The notes: generated from the sequence alone by a model not told the origin. A stretch of 64,000 nt of DNA from Lacibacter luteus (GCF_004118265.1 NZ_SDHW01000003.1:434001-498000), one strand, 5' to 3'; positions 40,812 through 50,191 are shown, numbered from the stretch's first letter. A program made the numbers and translations.

Positions 40812-42776
40812 ATGAAACAACTTCTACTCAGCTTGTTTCTTTTGTTGATAATCGGGAGCAAAAATCTTTCTGCTCAAATTACATCGCCCCAAATCAAAGC
40901 CGGTTTCGGGATAGATGCGGAATTGCGCAGCAACTTTTTCAACGGTTTTCTGCAGGTTGGTAACGATGACTGGTTTAGCCAGAACGTTGTTACAGGATCC
41001 GGTGTTGGTGAGTTCATCATCGATACAACAGGAGCTGCTTATATCGTTTCCCGTTATGCATCAACCCCATCTACACGTATGCTTCCGTTCTTCAGAAATA
41101 TGCGTTTCCCGCAATTTTCTGTTGTAAACGGACGGTTGTTGATAGATGCCGTTTTTATCCGTGATCATCATGGCGATGATTCTACGGTTTTTGCTTCCGG
41201 TAGTAATAAAAACGGAATGAACCCGAATACATGGACGACTCCGGTGTCGCAAGGTATCCCCGATAAAAACGATATCCTCGATATGTTTATGCATGTTCGC
41301 AGAGAGGGTACCACCACAGCCGATTCGCTTTGGTTATTTGGTGGTGTATCGATCGATAATACTACGGGTAACCGTTATTTCGATTTTGAAATGTATCAAA
41401 CAGATATTTATTACGATAAACCTTCACTCAAGTTTTATGGTTATGGTCCGGACGATGGACATACTTCCTGGCAGTTTGATGCTTCGGGAAATATTACCCG
41501 TACAGGCGATATTATTTTAACCGCAGAATATGGTAGCTCTAACCTTTCATTTATTGAAGCAAGGATATGGGTACATAAAGATGCGTTATTATCTACTCCT
41601 AATGCATTTAACTGGAGTGGGTCTTTTGATGGTGCAGGTTCTGGAGCAACTTATGGTTATGCCGGTATTACGCCCAAAACTGCGGGCAATTTTTACTCCG
41701 GCTTGCAAAGTAGTAATGGTACATGGGCAGGGCCGTTCAGTCTTGTACTGCAAAACAACTCTGTTACTACTACATATGCTGCAAAACAGTTTATGGAGTT
41801 TTCGGTAAACTTAAGCAAGCTTGGTCTTGATCCGCTGGTTACATCAAATGATATTTGTGGCCTGCCATTCAGAAGAATTCTTGTAAAGTCGAGAGCATCT
41901 ACATCATTTACGGCAGAATTAAAAGACTTTGTTGGTCCGTTTAGTTTTTTCCGTGCACCAAGAGCTGATGTAGCAACCGATTTTCCGTCGTTATGCCCTG
42001 GCGGTGCAGCGGATATTTGGGTAACCAATGCGCTTGCAACTTCGCAATATACATGGTTTACCACCAATGGTAATATTGTTGGTTCAAATGTAGGCGATCG
42101 CATCAATGTCGATCAGCCGGGTACCTATGTAGTATCGCAGGTGTTGATGGATAGTTGTGGTAGTACCTATGCAACAGATACCATTCAGCTTACCATGCAA
42201 AATTTTTGCGAAGTACTTACAACAAAACCTTATAATCTTAATGCCCGTTTGCAAAACAAAACGGCGTGGGTAAACTGGAATACTTCAAGCGAAGAAGGAG
42301 TTGCTTATTATGAATTACAACGGAGTTACAATGGCAGGAATTATTATACCGTTGGTAACCGTATACCGCCACGAAGCGGAGGTGCATATCTTGAATTAGA
42401 TGATTTGCAACAATGCGACCAAACGCAGGTTTTTTACAGGGTAAAATATGTTGCCTCATCGGGCGGAAAGATTTATTACACCAATGCTGTTCGCCTGTAT
42501 CTACGTCGTAACAATAATTATACACTTACAGTTGCACCTAATCCTGTTCACGAACAGTTTAGAATAAGCTTTACTGCCGATCGTATGGAAAGTGCAGAAA
42601 TAACCATCACCAACAGTAGTGGGGCACTGGTACACCGTACAATTGAACAAATTAAACCGGGCACCAACGAATGGCAAATAACCAATACTGCCAGTTGGAG
42701 CAACGGACAATATATTGTTCAGGTAAAACTGGGTAACGAGGTTTTCCGAAAACGCTTAATTGTTTCGCATCAATAA
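40812..42776 (+). CDS. T9SS type A sorting domain-containing secreted protein
   Basis: This surface or secreted protein has 654 residues. A signal peptide (about 1-21, ending KNLSAQ) precedes a large N-domain (about 25-390) with many aromatic and Asp-rich strands (FDFEMYQTDIYYDKPSLKFYG), which could be a beta-jelly-roll. Then comes an Ig/PKD-like domain (about 393-465, SLCPGGAADIWVTNA ... GTYVVSQVLMDSCGS), the fibronectin-like module (AWVNWNTSSEEGVAYYELQRSYNG) and the sorting domain (VAPNPVHEQFRISF ... GQYIVQVKLGNEVFRKRLIVSHQ). Domain order is typical of Bacteroidota adhesins or matrix proteins; no enzymatic motif was seen. Confidence 0.88.
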   Translation: MKQLLLSLFLLLIIGSKNLSAQITSPQIKAGFGIDAELRSNFFNGFLQVGNDDWFSQNVVTGSGVGEFIIDTTGAAYIVSRYASTPSTRMLPFFRNMRFPQFSVVNGRLLIDAVFIRDHHGDDSTVFASGSNKNGMNPNTWTTPVSQGIPDKNDILDMFMHVRREGTTTADSLWLFGGVSIDNTTGNRYFDFEMYQTDIYYDKPSLKFYGYGPDDGHTSWQFDASGNITRTGDIILTAEYGSSNLSFIEARIWVHKDALLSTPNAFNWSGSFDGAGSGATYGYAGITPKTAGNFYSGLQSSNGTWAGPFSLVLQNNSVTTTYAAKQFMEFSVNLSKLGLDPLVTSNDICGLPFRRILVKSRASTSFTAELKDFVGPFSFFRAPRADVATDFPSLCPGGAADIWVTNALATSQYTWFTTNGNIVGSNVGDRINVDQPGTYVVSQVLMDSCGSTYATDTIQLTMQNFCEVLTTKPYNLNARLQNKTAWVNWNTSSEEGVAYYELQRSYNGRNYYTVGNRIPPRSGGAYLELDDLQQCDQTQVFYRVKYVASSGGKIYYTNAVRLYLRRNNNYTLTVAPNPVHEQFRISFTADRMESAEITITNSSGALVHRTIEQIKPGTNEWQITNTASWSNGQYIVQVKLGNEVFRKRLIVSHQ

Positions 42777-42785
42777 ATCAAAAAA

Positions 42786-42804
42786 GCCCTCCTCTACGGG
42801 GGGC
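42786..42804 (+). terminator. Intrinsic terminator of the T9SS protein gene
   Basis: A 7-bp stem GCCCTCC / GGGGGGC (one T-G pair) with a TCTAC loop is followed by ATTTTTTTT, 9 bases after the stop codon. Confidence 0.85.
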
Positions 42805-42817
42805 ATTTTTTTTCTGC

Positions 42818-42825
42818 TACTTTTG
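42818..42825 (+). promoter_or_regulatory. Bacteroidota -7 promoter element (TACTTTTG), leaderless rsmA
   Basis: A perfect TAnnTTTG match ends 4 bases before the GTG start of rsmA, so transcription would begin at or next to the start codon. The -33 region overlaps the preceding terminator and has no TTTG. Confidence 0.5.
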
Positions 42826-42829
42826 CAGT

Positions 42830-43585
42830 GTGCAGTACACATTAAAGAAATCTCTTGGTCAGCATTTTTTAAAAGATGAAAGCATTTGCCAGCGAATAGT
42901 AGATGCTGTTTTGGAAGAACATCCGCAACGGTTGGTAGAAGTTGGTCCGGGGGCCGGCGCAATCACCAAATACTTTTTAAAGGAGTCTTCAATTGATTTT
43001 AAAGCGGTAGAACTGGATGATGAAAAGATCAGCTATCTCGAACATACATTTCCTGTAATAGCCGGCAAGCTTATTCACAAAAGTTTTCTGGATGCTGATA
43101 TACCGTTCAATGACCGTTTTATGGTTGTTGGAAATTTCCCCTACAACATATCTTCTCAAATTCTTTTTAAAGTACTTGACTGGAAAGAGCAGGTAGATTG
43201 TGTGGTGGGCATGTTTCAGAAAGAAGTTGCCCAACGTGTAGCATCCAAACCCGGTAATAAAGCGTATGGTATAATAAGTGTGTTGGTACAGGCTTATTTT
43301 GATGTAGAGTATTTGTTTGATGTGGATGAAAACGCATTTAATCCGCCACCAAAAGTTAAAAGTGGTGTTATTAAACTAAAGCCGGCGAAAACAACTCCGC
43401 AAATGGCAAGCGAAGAAAAATTTAAGCTACTTGTTAAAACAGCGTTTAACCAACGAAGAAAAATGTTGCGTAACGGTGTTCGTGGCATATTTCCTGCAGA
43501 GTTTTTAAGCAACGAAATTTTTAATAAACGTGCCGAGCAATTATCTGTAGAAGATTTTGCAACGCTTACGTTTCAGATGAAATAA
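42830..43585 (+). CDS. rsmA: 16S rRNA (adenine1518-N6/adenine1519-N6)-dimethyltransferase
   Basis: RsmA (KsgA) dimethylates two adjacent adenines near the 3' end of 16S rRNA and checks 30S assembly. The 251 residues start at a GTG codon and open with YTLKKSLGQHFLKDESI. The SAM site is VEVGPGAGAITKYFL and the catalytic motif is NFPYNISSQILFK (the N-L/F-P-Y type). The C-terminal domain has FNQRRKMLRNGV. The start is fixed by family similarity. It sits directly after a terminator with a promoter element almost touching the GTG. It is followed by a dehydrogenase gene 27 bases later. Confidence 0.96.
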   Translation: MQYTLKKSLGQHFLKDESICQRIVDAVLEEHPQRLVEVGPGAGAITKYFLKESSIDFKAVELDDEKISYLEHTFPVIAGKLIHKSFLDADIPFNDRFMVVGNFPYNISSQILFKVLDWKEQVDCVVGMFQKEVAQRVASKPGNKAYGIISVLVQAYFDVEYLFDVDENAFNPPPKVKSGVIKLKPAKTTPQMASEEKFKLLVKTAFNQRRKMLRNGVRGIFPAEFLSNEIFNKRAEQLSVEDFATLTFQMK

Positions 43586-43612
43586 GATCGATCAACAACA
43601 ATTTATTTACCG

Positions 43613-44536
43613 GTGAAAGTTATTATTACAGCAAAATGTCATCCCTATCTGCAAACAAAGCTTGAAGAAGGAGGTTACGAAGTGCATTATGCACCGGCGA
43701 TTACATACGAAGAATTAACCGAACAAATTAAAGATGCAGCCGGGCTTGTCGTTTCAACCCGTGTGCGTATTGATGCTGCATTGCTGGCACAAACAACAAA
43801 GCTTATGTGGATCGGCCGCCTGGGCAGTGGTTTGGAACTGATCGATCTGCCTTTTGCAGAAAGCAAAGCTGTTAAAGTGTACAGCAGCCCCGAAGGTAAT
43901 TGCGATGCTGTAGGTGAACATGCATTGGCGATGTTGCTGAATTTAATGAACAACATTAACAGCAGTTTTGAAGAAATAAAACAACACATTTGGCTGCGTG
44001 ATGAAAACAGGGGAGTAGAACTCAATGGCCGCACTGTTGGCATTATTGGTTTCGGGCATACAGGCAGAGCATTTGCAAAAAAACTCCGGGGCTTTGATGT
44101 AAATATTCTTGCGCACGATAAGTACCAGTACGAGTTTGGTGGCGAACAGGTAAAAGAAGCTTCGCTTGAACAGGTGTTGCGTTACAGCGATGTTATTAGT
44201 TTGCATTTACCGTTAACAGCAGAAACACATCATTATGCAGGAAATGATTTTTTTGCGGCTGCCAAACAAAAACCTTTCTTTTTAAATACTTCCCGTGGGC
44301 GGGTACATGATACAGCTGCTGTTATTGAGGCATTAAAAAATGGATCGATTGCTGGTGCAGGATTGGATGTGCAGGAAAACGAAAAATTAAATACGTATAC
44401 AAGCGAAGAGTTGCAGCAGCTCGATTGGTTGGCAGCGCAACCCAATGTTGTGCTTACGCCGCATATTGCAGGTTACACACACGAAGCTTTTTATAAAATG
44501 AGTAAAGTACTCGCCGATAAATTAGGATTGCAGTAA
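43613..44536 (+). CDS. D-2-hydroxyacid dehydrogenase, NAD-dependent
   Basis: This cytoplasmic oxidoreductase is of the phosphoglycerate/hydroxypyruvate dehydrogenase family, 307 residues, beginning at a GTG codon. The NAD fold shows [21 protein letters not shown] with the acidic D of LAHDKYQ. Catalytic residues are the Arg in the region [11 protein letters not shown] / [10 protein letters not shown], a Glu in [10 protein letters not shown] and the His in [13 protein letters not shown]. No ACT domain is present, so it is unlikely to be a feedback-regulated SerA. The substrate cannot be fixed. It ends exactly where the convergent DUF2911 gene ends, with no base between. Confidence 0.9.
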   Translation: MKVIITAKCHPYLQTKLEEGGYEVHYAPAITYEELTEQIKDAAGLVVSTRVRIDAALLAQTTKLMWIGRLGSGLELIDLPFAESKAVKVYSSPEGNCDAVGEHALAMLLNLMNNINSSFEEIKQHIWLRDENRGVELNGRTVGIIGFGHTGRAFAKKLRGFDVNILAHDKYQYEFGGEQVKEASLEQVLRYSDVISLHLPLTAETHHYAGNDFFAAAKQKPFFLNTSRGRVHDTAAVIEALKNGSIAGAGLDVQENEKLNTYTSEELQQLDWLAAQPNVVLTPHIAGYTHEAFYKMSKVLADKLGLQ

Positions 44537-45082
44537 TCAGTGCTGTATTGTAACAGGAATTTCGATGCGCATTTTTTCCCAGGCAATTGCAAGCTTATCT
44601 TCTTCAATAAAATATTGCAGGCGTTCGGTAACAGCATTGCTTTGAATGGGTTTTACTTTTACCCGAACAATATCATCTTTCGCATTATACTCATCGGTTA
44701 AATGCTGCTGGTAATTTTTGTTGAGGATAAATATCCATTCGCCATTTGAAGGAATGGTAAAGATGGCATACGTACCTGCGGCTATTTTTTTGCCTGCAAT
44801 AACAAAAGGTTTATCTATTTCAATATTAGTAGCAGCATGCGCACCGGTAACCCATACTTCATCCATGGGCACTACACCGCCCCAAATAATACGTCCACGT
44901 ACACCCGGCGAGTAGTAGTTGATGCGGATGTTGGCATTGCCTATTTTACCAACGGCCGCACATTTAATACTCTTTTTTGTGGTATCCTTTTTTGCGTTGG
45001 GGTTATAATTGATCTCGTTGGTTTGAGCAATTGTAAGTTTTGTACATGCTGCAAGCAATAAAAGAGTAAGAATGTATTTCAT
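44537..45082 (-). CDS. DUF2911 domain exported protein
   Basis: This exported Bacteroidota protein of unknown function has 181 residues. A signal peptide MKYILTLLLLAACTKLTIAQ is followed by the DUF2911 pattern: INYYSPGVRGRIIWGGVVPMDEVWVTGAHAATNIEID, AGTYAIFTIPSNGEWIFILNK and a C-terminal strand. An alternative ATG lies 3 bases upstream. It lies 39 bases downstream of the orphan histidine kinase on the same strand, so it may be co-transcribed with it. No terminator lies between it and the convergent dehydrogenase. Confidence 0.85.
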   Translation of the reverse strand: MKYILTLLLLAACTKLTIAQTNEINYNPNAKKDTTKKSIKCAAVGKIGNANIRINYYSPGVRGRIIWGGVVPMDEVWVTGAHAATNIEIDKPFVIAGKKIAAGTYAIFTIPSNGEWIFILNKNYQQHLTDEYNAKDDIVRVKVKPIQSNAVTERLQYFIEEDKLAIAWEKMRIEIPVTIQH

Positions 45083-45121
45083 CATTATACTTTCAATAAA
45101 AGCACTAATATACGTTAACAA

Positions 45122-48100
45122 CTAAAGAGGAATGGATATTTCTAATGTATAACCTTCGCCGGGTGATGTGGTAACAGTAGAAGTTCCTTTAAACAAGCCA
45201 AGACGTCCGTTTATGTTCTGCAGGCCAATACCATTAATCTTATTACCGGCCGTCATGCCCACACCGTTATCAGCAATTTTCATAATAAAATGATTGTTTA
45301 CGGTTGCTATTTCAAAAAGTACAGATGTAGCTTTCGCATATTTTACAATATTGGTGCATTGTTCCTGCGCAATTCTGTAAATATTAATTTTAACATCGCT
45401 GTTAAGCAGCTCTTCTTTAAAATGGTCGTTGATAAATTCAACGTTTGCAGATGCAGGTTCAAGCATGTTGCCTGCAAGTTGTTTTAATTGTACTAACAGA
45501 CTTTCTTTTTCAAGGTTTGGTGCAACGAATAAATGCGCTATTTTTCTGTTCTCATTAATTACATCGTTCAGGTTATTCATTGCAGTTGTAATGATCTGTT
45601 CGGTTCTTTCCGGGCTTTTCTTAACCATCGACAGTATAAGATTCGTGCTTACCAATATCTGGTTTACGTTGTCGTGTAATTCCTGGCCTATTGCATGCCT
45701 TTCTTTTTCCTGAGCCTTTAACATAGCATGGGTTATTTTTCGCTGCTCTTCAATCTGCATCCGCAATCGCTCCTGTTCAATGCGTCTTAGTTCCGATATA
45801 TCTTTTCCGGTAATACAAACACCGGTTACTTCACTATTATTTATTACAGGATTAAATGTATAGTTGATCCACATAGGGGCCTTGCCCGGTTCTTCATGCA
45901 TCCGGTCGAATTCAATGTGCTCACCTTTTAAAACTTTAGCAATTACAAGGCGCAGGTGTTTTTTACGATCTGCTTCAATAAAGTCGAAAATGTTTTTATT
46001 AACGATCTCTTCGTCTTCAATATTAAAAATAATGCTGTGGGTAGCTGTTTTATTCAGTGCTTTTATAGTTCCGTTTACATCGAGCAATACAAAGCCCTCC
46101 GACGTATTTTCGAAAATAGTTTTAAGGTTTTCTTCTGATTCAATTACTCTTCTTCTGCTCTCGTTTTGTTTGGTAATATCTCTTGCTATCGATGAAGCAC
46201 CGGTAATAATACCGTTACTGTCATGTATTGGGGAAATACTTAACGAAACATCAATCACAGCTCCATCTTTATGTATGCGTTGTGTTTCGTAATGTTTATA
46301 TACTTCTCCATCGGCAACTTTTCGTATTACAAGATCTTCTTCCTGTTTCAACGGATCTGGAATTAGTTCTCTTATATTCTTTCCGATGATCTCCTGTTCT
46401 GTATACCCAAAAATATACTCAGCTCCTTTGTTCCAGCTTGTAATATTGCCTTCGGGTGATTGACTGACGATTGCATCGTCTGATGAATTAATGATGGAAG
46501 TAAAAAGTATCCGTTTTTCTTCGGCAACCTTTCGGTCGGTAATATCAACAGAAAGGATAAAGATGCCTTCGGGAATCGGTTGAATACTCAGTTCAAACCA
46601 ATACTTTGTTTTGTCGGGGAATTCAAACTCAGATTCAAGATGCGTTGCTTTACGGGTACTAAAACATTTTTCAAGCTCCCTGTATAATGCTGTTTGTTCT
46701 ACACCGGGATATAATTCCGGTATTGTGCGTCCATCGAGGAGTTCTTCTTTTGTATACTTACTTTGTTTAACAAGGGCATTGTTTACATAAATGTAGCGCC
46801 AGTCGAAACCAATCAGCTGTGCACCTTCAAGCATATTGTCGAGTGTGTGGCGAAACTGTTCCTCGCTTGCAATTAATTTCTGTTCAGAAATTTTTCGCAT
46901 GGTTACGTCTCTGAAATTGGCCACAACTGCATTGATGCCATCTACATGTAAAAGGTTGGTTAATGTGCCCTCACACCAGTAATAATATCCTTTAGCATGT
47001 TGCACTCTGCTAATAAATTCCACAGGCGTGCCGGGATGATTCAGCGCCTCGGCAAACTTACCCTGTATCACCGGGAGGTCTTCCGGATGTGCAAGACCGA
47101 TCGCATATTCATCACTTGTATGTCCGGTAATACGATAGCCTGTAGGGCTACGGTAAATAAGGTTTGAGCGTTCATCGGTCATAGCAATCCCCTCAGCACT
47201 ATGTTCAATCAGTAGCCGAAAACGTTTTTCACTTTTAATTAATTCATCTGTACGTATCTTAATCTTTTGTTCAAGATCGTCATTGATTTTTCGTAATTGT
47301 TCCTCGAGTGTTTTTCGTAAGCTGATGTCTTTTATAACGAAGAGTAAAGAGGTAATTTCACCAGCTTCATTTCGTACAGCATTGGCAGTTACATCGCCAG
47401 TAAACGAACTTCCATCTTTACGGAAATACTCTTCTTCTCCTTTCCACCCGCCAGTTTCAAATACTTCCTGTTCAATGTGTAAAATCTTTTCAGGCGAAAA
47501 CCTGATCATACCTAATTCAATTGCTGTTTTGCCAATTGCTTCTTCTTTTGAGTAGCCCAATGTTTTTTCCGATCCTTCATTCCAGCTGATGATCCGTTTA
47601 TCAAGTCCACGAGACATGATGGCATCCGAAGAATGTTCTACCATGTTGGCAAGGTGTTGTACCTGTGCGCTAAGTTCTTTTTGCAGAGTAATATCAAAGT
47701 TAACCGATACATAGCCCGTAATTACACCTTTTGCATCCTTAATTGTAGTAGACGATGATCGTACAAAAATTATTTTACCCGATTTTGTAACACGTTTTAA
47801 TTCTCCCGACCAGTAATCATTTTTTGCAATCTCTTTAAGAGCAACAGCTATTTCTTCTTCGCTTATGTGGGTTTGCAAAAGGGTATTAACATCTTTTCCG
47901 AGTGCTTCCAAACTGCTGTACTCAAATAGTTTTTCTGCACCTTTATTCCAGCTTGTAATTCTTCTGTCTGCATCTATTATATAAATAGCATCGTGTGCTT
48001 CATTGATTTGTCTTGTTAATAGTTCAAGGTGTTTTTGCGTTTTTCTTCTGTTTTTAATATCGTTGTAGATATTGTAAAGAAAAAAGAATGAGAGGATTAA

Positions 48101-48682
48101 AACCCCGAGCAAAACACTGTATAAAATAAAATTTAGTTGAAAGAGCCGGGTATTTGTTGCCGATTTTTTTAGCTGCAGCATGGCAATCTCTGTTGCTTCC
48201 AATTTGTTGCAAAGCGAATCAATTTTATCCGTATAAAATTTTCCTTTTCCGCTTTCAACAAGTTTAATGGCTGCCGGCAAACCTGCTTTTACCCTTGTTT
48301 CAACCATCTGCTGCGAAAAGCTAATGCGTTCTTTTATGTAATAGCTGATAGAATCTAGCTGTTGCCGGTTGTTATTATCTGTATTAAGCAACTGTTGGAG
48401 TAAGGCAAGTTCTTTTTTAAAGTCATTTTCAGATTTGTACAACGGATCCAGAAACTCTTTTTTACCTGTAATAACAAAACCTCTCGAACCGGTTTCGTTT
48501 TCATAGGCAAGCAGTACCAATTTCTGAATATGAAATAATACCTGTTCTGTATGCGAAACAGATAAAGATGCTTCTTTAACATTCTTCGATTGCCTTACCG
48601 TTACGTATAACACAATTGCAAGGCTTGCAAAAAGCAAGATTGCAGCAAGCGACAAGGTTTTATTAACCGATATTTTTATCAT
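45122..48682 (-). CDS. Multi-PAS membrane sensor histidine kinase
   Basis: This is a very large sensor kinase of 1186 residues. One helix at about 8-29, a CHASE3-like periplasmic domain (about 30-178, with NETGSRGFVITGKKEFLDP) and a second helix at about 182-204 come first. Six PAS units follow, at roughly 222-340, 345-465, 485-600, 605-715, 725-845 and 855-965, each with a SWN/LxxxN core. A NarL-type HisKA_3 domain (ERHAIGQELHDNVNQILVST) carries the likely phosphohistidine, and the ATPase domain shows VGMTAGNKINGIGLQNINGRL. No response regulator gene lies nearby, so it is an orphan. A promoter element TAAGTTTG lies on its strand about 47 bases upstream. Confidence 0.92.
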   Translation of the reverse strand: MIKISVNKTLSLAAILLFASLAIVLYVTVRQSKNVKEASLSVSHTEQVLFHIQKLVLLAYENETGSRGFVITGKKEFLDPLYKSENDFKKELALLQQLLNTDNNNRQQLDSISYYIKERISFSQQMVETRVKAGLPAAIKLVESGKGKFYTDKIDSLCNKLEATEIAMLQLKKSATNTRLFQLNFILYSVLLGVLILSFFFLYNIYNDIKNRRKTQKHLELLTRQINEAHDAIYIIDADRRITSWNKGAEKLFEYSSLEALGKDVNTLLQTHISEEEIAVALKEIAKNDYWSGELKRVTKSGKIIFVRSSSTTIKDAKGVITGYVSVNFDITLQKELSAQVQHLANMVEHSSDAIMSRGLDKRIISWNEGSEKTLGYSKEEAIGKTAIELGMIRFSPEKILHIEQEVFETGGWKGEEEYFRKDGSSFTGDVTANAVRNEAGEITSLLFVIKDISLRKTLEEQLRKINDDLEQKIKIRTDELIKSEKRFRLLIEHSAEGIAMTDERSNLIYRSPTGYRITGHTSDEYAIGLAHPEDLPVIQGKFAEALNHPGTPVEFISRVQHAKGYYYWCEGTLTNLLHVDGINAVVANFRDVTMRKISEQKLIASEEQFRHTLDNMLEGAQLIGFDWRYIYVNNALVKQSKYTKEELLDGRTIPELYPGVEQTALYRELEKCFSTRKATHLESEFEFPDKTKYWFELSIQPIPEGIFILSVDITDRKVAEEKRILFTSIINSSDDAIVSQSPEGNITSWNKGAEYIFGYTEQEIIGKNIRELIPDPLKQEEDLVIRKVADGEVYKHYETQRIHKDGAVIDVSLSISPIHDSNGIITGASSIARDITKQNESRRRVIESEENLKTIFENTSEGFVLLDVNGTIKALNKTATHSIIFNIEDEEIVNKNIFDFIEADRKKHLRLVIAKVLKGEHIEFDRMHEEPGKAPMWINYTFNPVINNSEVTGVCITGKDISELRRIEQERLRMQIEEQRKITHAMLKAQEKERHAIGQELHDNVNQILVSTNLILSMVKKSPERTEQIITTAMNNLNDVINENRKIAHLFVAPNLEKESLLVQLKQLAGNMLEPASANVEFINDHFKEELLNSDVKINIYRIAQEQCTNIVKYAKATSVLFEIATVNNHFIMKIADNGVGMTAGNKINGIGLQNINGRLGLFKGTSTVTTSPGEGYTLEISIPL

Positions 48683-49088
48683 AGTTACAACTGGCAGAAT
48701 GTGATCAATCTTCTGTCTTAAGTAGGCTCAAACTTATAGTTGCTTTAAAGGTTACCGCCGGAATTTCTTGAGTTTGGAATGCAGAAACTCAGGAAAAATT
48801 AAAAATCAGGCGTATTGGTTGTATTTAACAAAGAAATACTGATTTTAAATTTAGCAATTTTTATATGTAAATAAAAAGAGAAGAGGAATAAAAAATGAAG
48901 GCAGGTTGCATTTTGCAGCACTTCTTTTCTGATTTGCTTCTGTTTTTCTCAGTTGATAATCAAGAGGGGGTAGAAAATGCGGGGCAGGCGTATACATGTA
49001 AGTAAAGCAGTCTCTTTTAAAAAGTCAAACCCCAATTATCAGTACTTAAACGAAGCCAAACAACTGTTTTTGGTTTCCAAAAAAACTT
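48683..49088. other. Non-coding region between orphan kinase and greA promoter
   Basis: These 406 bases hold the kinase promoter element (minus strand, 48729-48736) and AT-rich DNA. A 36-codon open frame at 48895-49005 (MKAGCILQHFFSDLL...) has no clear support. Otherwise nothing is seen. Confidence 0.5.
48729..48736 (-). promoter_or_regulatory. Bacteroidota -7 promoter element (TAAGTTTG) for the multi-PAS kinase
   Basis: A perfect TAnnTTTG match on the minus strand lies about 46 bases before the kinase ATG. No -33 TTTG is evident. Confidence 0.4.
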
Positions 49089-49096
49089 TACTTTTG
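49089..49096 (+). promoter_or_regulatory. Predicted greA promoter -7 element (TACTTTTG)
   Basis: A perfect TAnnTTTG match lies 15 bases before a terminator hairpin and 132 bases before the greA ATG. GTTT at about -33 is a partial match. Confidence 0.5.
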
Positions 49097-49109
49097 TACT
49101 TAACAAAAC

Positions 49110-49149
49110 AGCAACGCTTCAAACTATCTTGAGGCGTTGTTATTTTTTT
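49110..49149 (+). terminator. Terminator-like hairpin in the greA leader
   Basis: The stem ACAACGCTTCAA-type pairing (49110-49122 with 49129-49141; 11 bp core plus two more, two G-U pairs) has a 6-base loop and is followed by TTTTTTT at 49143-49149. It lies after the predicted promoter and before the gene, where a normal gene terminator would not be expected. Confidence 0.75.
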
Positions 49150-49228
49150 GTACTACTACGCCGAAAATAAAGAGAATAAAATTTGTTGGCTATGTAGTAT
49201 AAGTATAACCACAAAGCAAGGAGGATTT

Positions 49229-49699
49229 ATGAGCGTACAATATGTTACGAAAGAAACACTGGAAAAACTGCAAGCCGAACTGCAACATATGCGTGGAGTG
49301 GAACGCCCTGCAGCGTCGAGAGCAATTGCCGAAGCACGTGAAAAAGGCGATTTAAAAGAGAATGCAGAATATGATGCTGCAAAGGAAGCGCAGGGTTTGC
49401 TCGAAGCAAAGATCAGCCAGTTAGAAGGCGTTATTGCCAATGCCCGTATTGTAGATGAAAGCACTATCGATACAAGTCGTGTGGCTATCTTAACAAAAGT
49501 GACCATTACCAATATTGCAACTAATAAAAAGATCACCTACCAGATTGTTAGTGAAAAGGAAGCCGATCTGAAAGCTGGAAAAATTTCGGTTTCATCGCCT
49601 ATTGGCAAAGGTTTACTTGGTAAAGAAGTGGGCGATGTGGCCGAAGTACAGGTGCCTGCAGGTATGGTGAAGTTCAGAATTGAAGAAATTACTGTGTAA
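49229..49699 (+). CDS. greA: Transcription elongation factor GreA
   Basis: GreA enters the RNA polymerase secondary channel and triggers cleavage of backtracked RNA. The 156-residue product starts MSVQYVTKETLEKL behind a strong AAGGAGG ribosome-binding site 4 bases before the ATG, which is rare in this window and fixes the start. The N-terminal coiled coil holds AREKGDLKENAEYDAAKEAQG with the conserved acidic tip DLKENAEY. The C-terminal FKBP-like domain ends in VQVPAGMVKFRIEEI. It leads a run with a HIT protein and a small membrane protein. A terminator-like hairpin sits in its leader. Confidence 0.95.
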   Translation: MSVQYVTKETLEKLQAELQHMRGVERPAASRAIAEAREKGDLKENAEYDAAKEAQGLLEAKISQLEGVIANARIVDESTIDTSRVAILTKVTITNIATNKKITYQIVSEKEADLKAGKISVSSPIGKGLLGKEVGDVAEVQVPAGMVKFRIEEITV

Positions 49700-49732
49700 G
49701 GTTGAAGGTTTAAGGCGAAAGCTGTAGGGTTA
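49698..49732 (+). repeat. Heptamer word array after greA
   Basis: AAGGTTG, AAGGTTT, AAGGCGA, AAGCTGT and AGGGTTA follow in perfect phase, the first overlapping the greA stop codon. A partial opposed arm, CTGTCAG-CTTGAAA, follows at 49742-49755. Confidence 0.8.
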
Positions 49733-49787
49733 GTTACGCAACTGTCAGCTTGAAACAAACAATCGGCATTTAATAAACGAAAACAGT

Positions 49788-50189
49788 ATGAGCAGCATTT
49801 TTTCAAAAATCATTGCAGGCGATATTCCTTCGTATAAAATTGCAGAGAACGAACAGTTTTATGCATTCCTCGATATTTTTCCGTTGGTAGAAGGACATAC
49901 TTTGGTTGTGCCAAAAAAAGAAACGGATAAGTTGTTTGATGTTAGCGATGAGGAATTAGCAGCTTTGCTTGTATTTGCCAAACCAATTGCCAAAGCAATG
50001 GAAGCAGTTTTTCCCTGCGACAGAGTTGGCATTTCGGTTGTTGGCCTGGAAGTACCACATGCACATGTACACCTGGTGCCGATTAACAGTGCAGATGATC
50101 TTAATTTTACACGGCCGAAATTAAAGTTGACGGCTGAGCAAATGCAGGCAACACAACAAAAAATACTCGACCAACTAAATCAACAGTAA
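49788..50189 (+). CDS. HIT-family nucleotide-binding hydrolase
   Basis: This 133-residue member of the histidine triad family is most like HinT-type purine nucleoside phosphoramidases. It begins SIFSKIIAGDIPSYKIAENE, has FPLVEGHTLVVPKKE, and carries the triad VPHAHVHLVPIN near 101-110. A single domain of normal length. It follows greA by 88 bases and is very probably co-transcribed with it. The cellular substrate of such proteins in Bacteroidota is not settled. Confidence 0.92.
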   Translation: MSSIFSKIIAGDIPSYKIAENEQFYAFLDIFPLVEGHTLVVPKKETDKLFDVSDEELAALLVFAKPIAKAMEAVFPCDRVGISVVGLEVPHAHVHLVPINSADDLNFTRPKLKLTAEQMQATQQKILDQLNQQ

Positions 50190-50191
50190 GC

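Noticed and set aside
48895-49005. 36-codon open frame MKAGCILQHFFSDLL... upstream of greA
   Set aside because: It has no signal peptide, domain, clear promoter or terminator, and lies in AT-rich gap DNA where such frames arise by chance.
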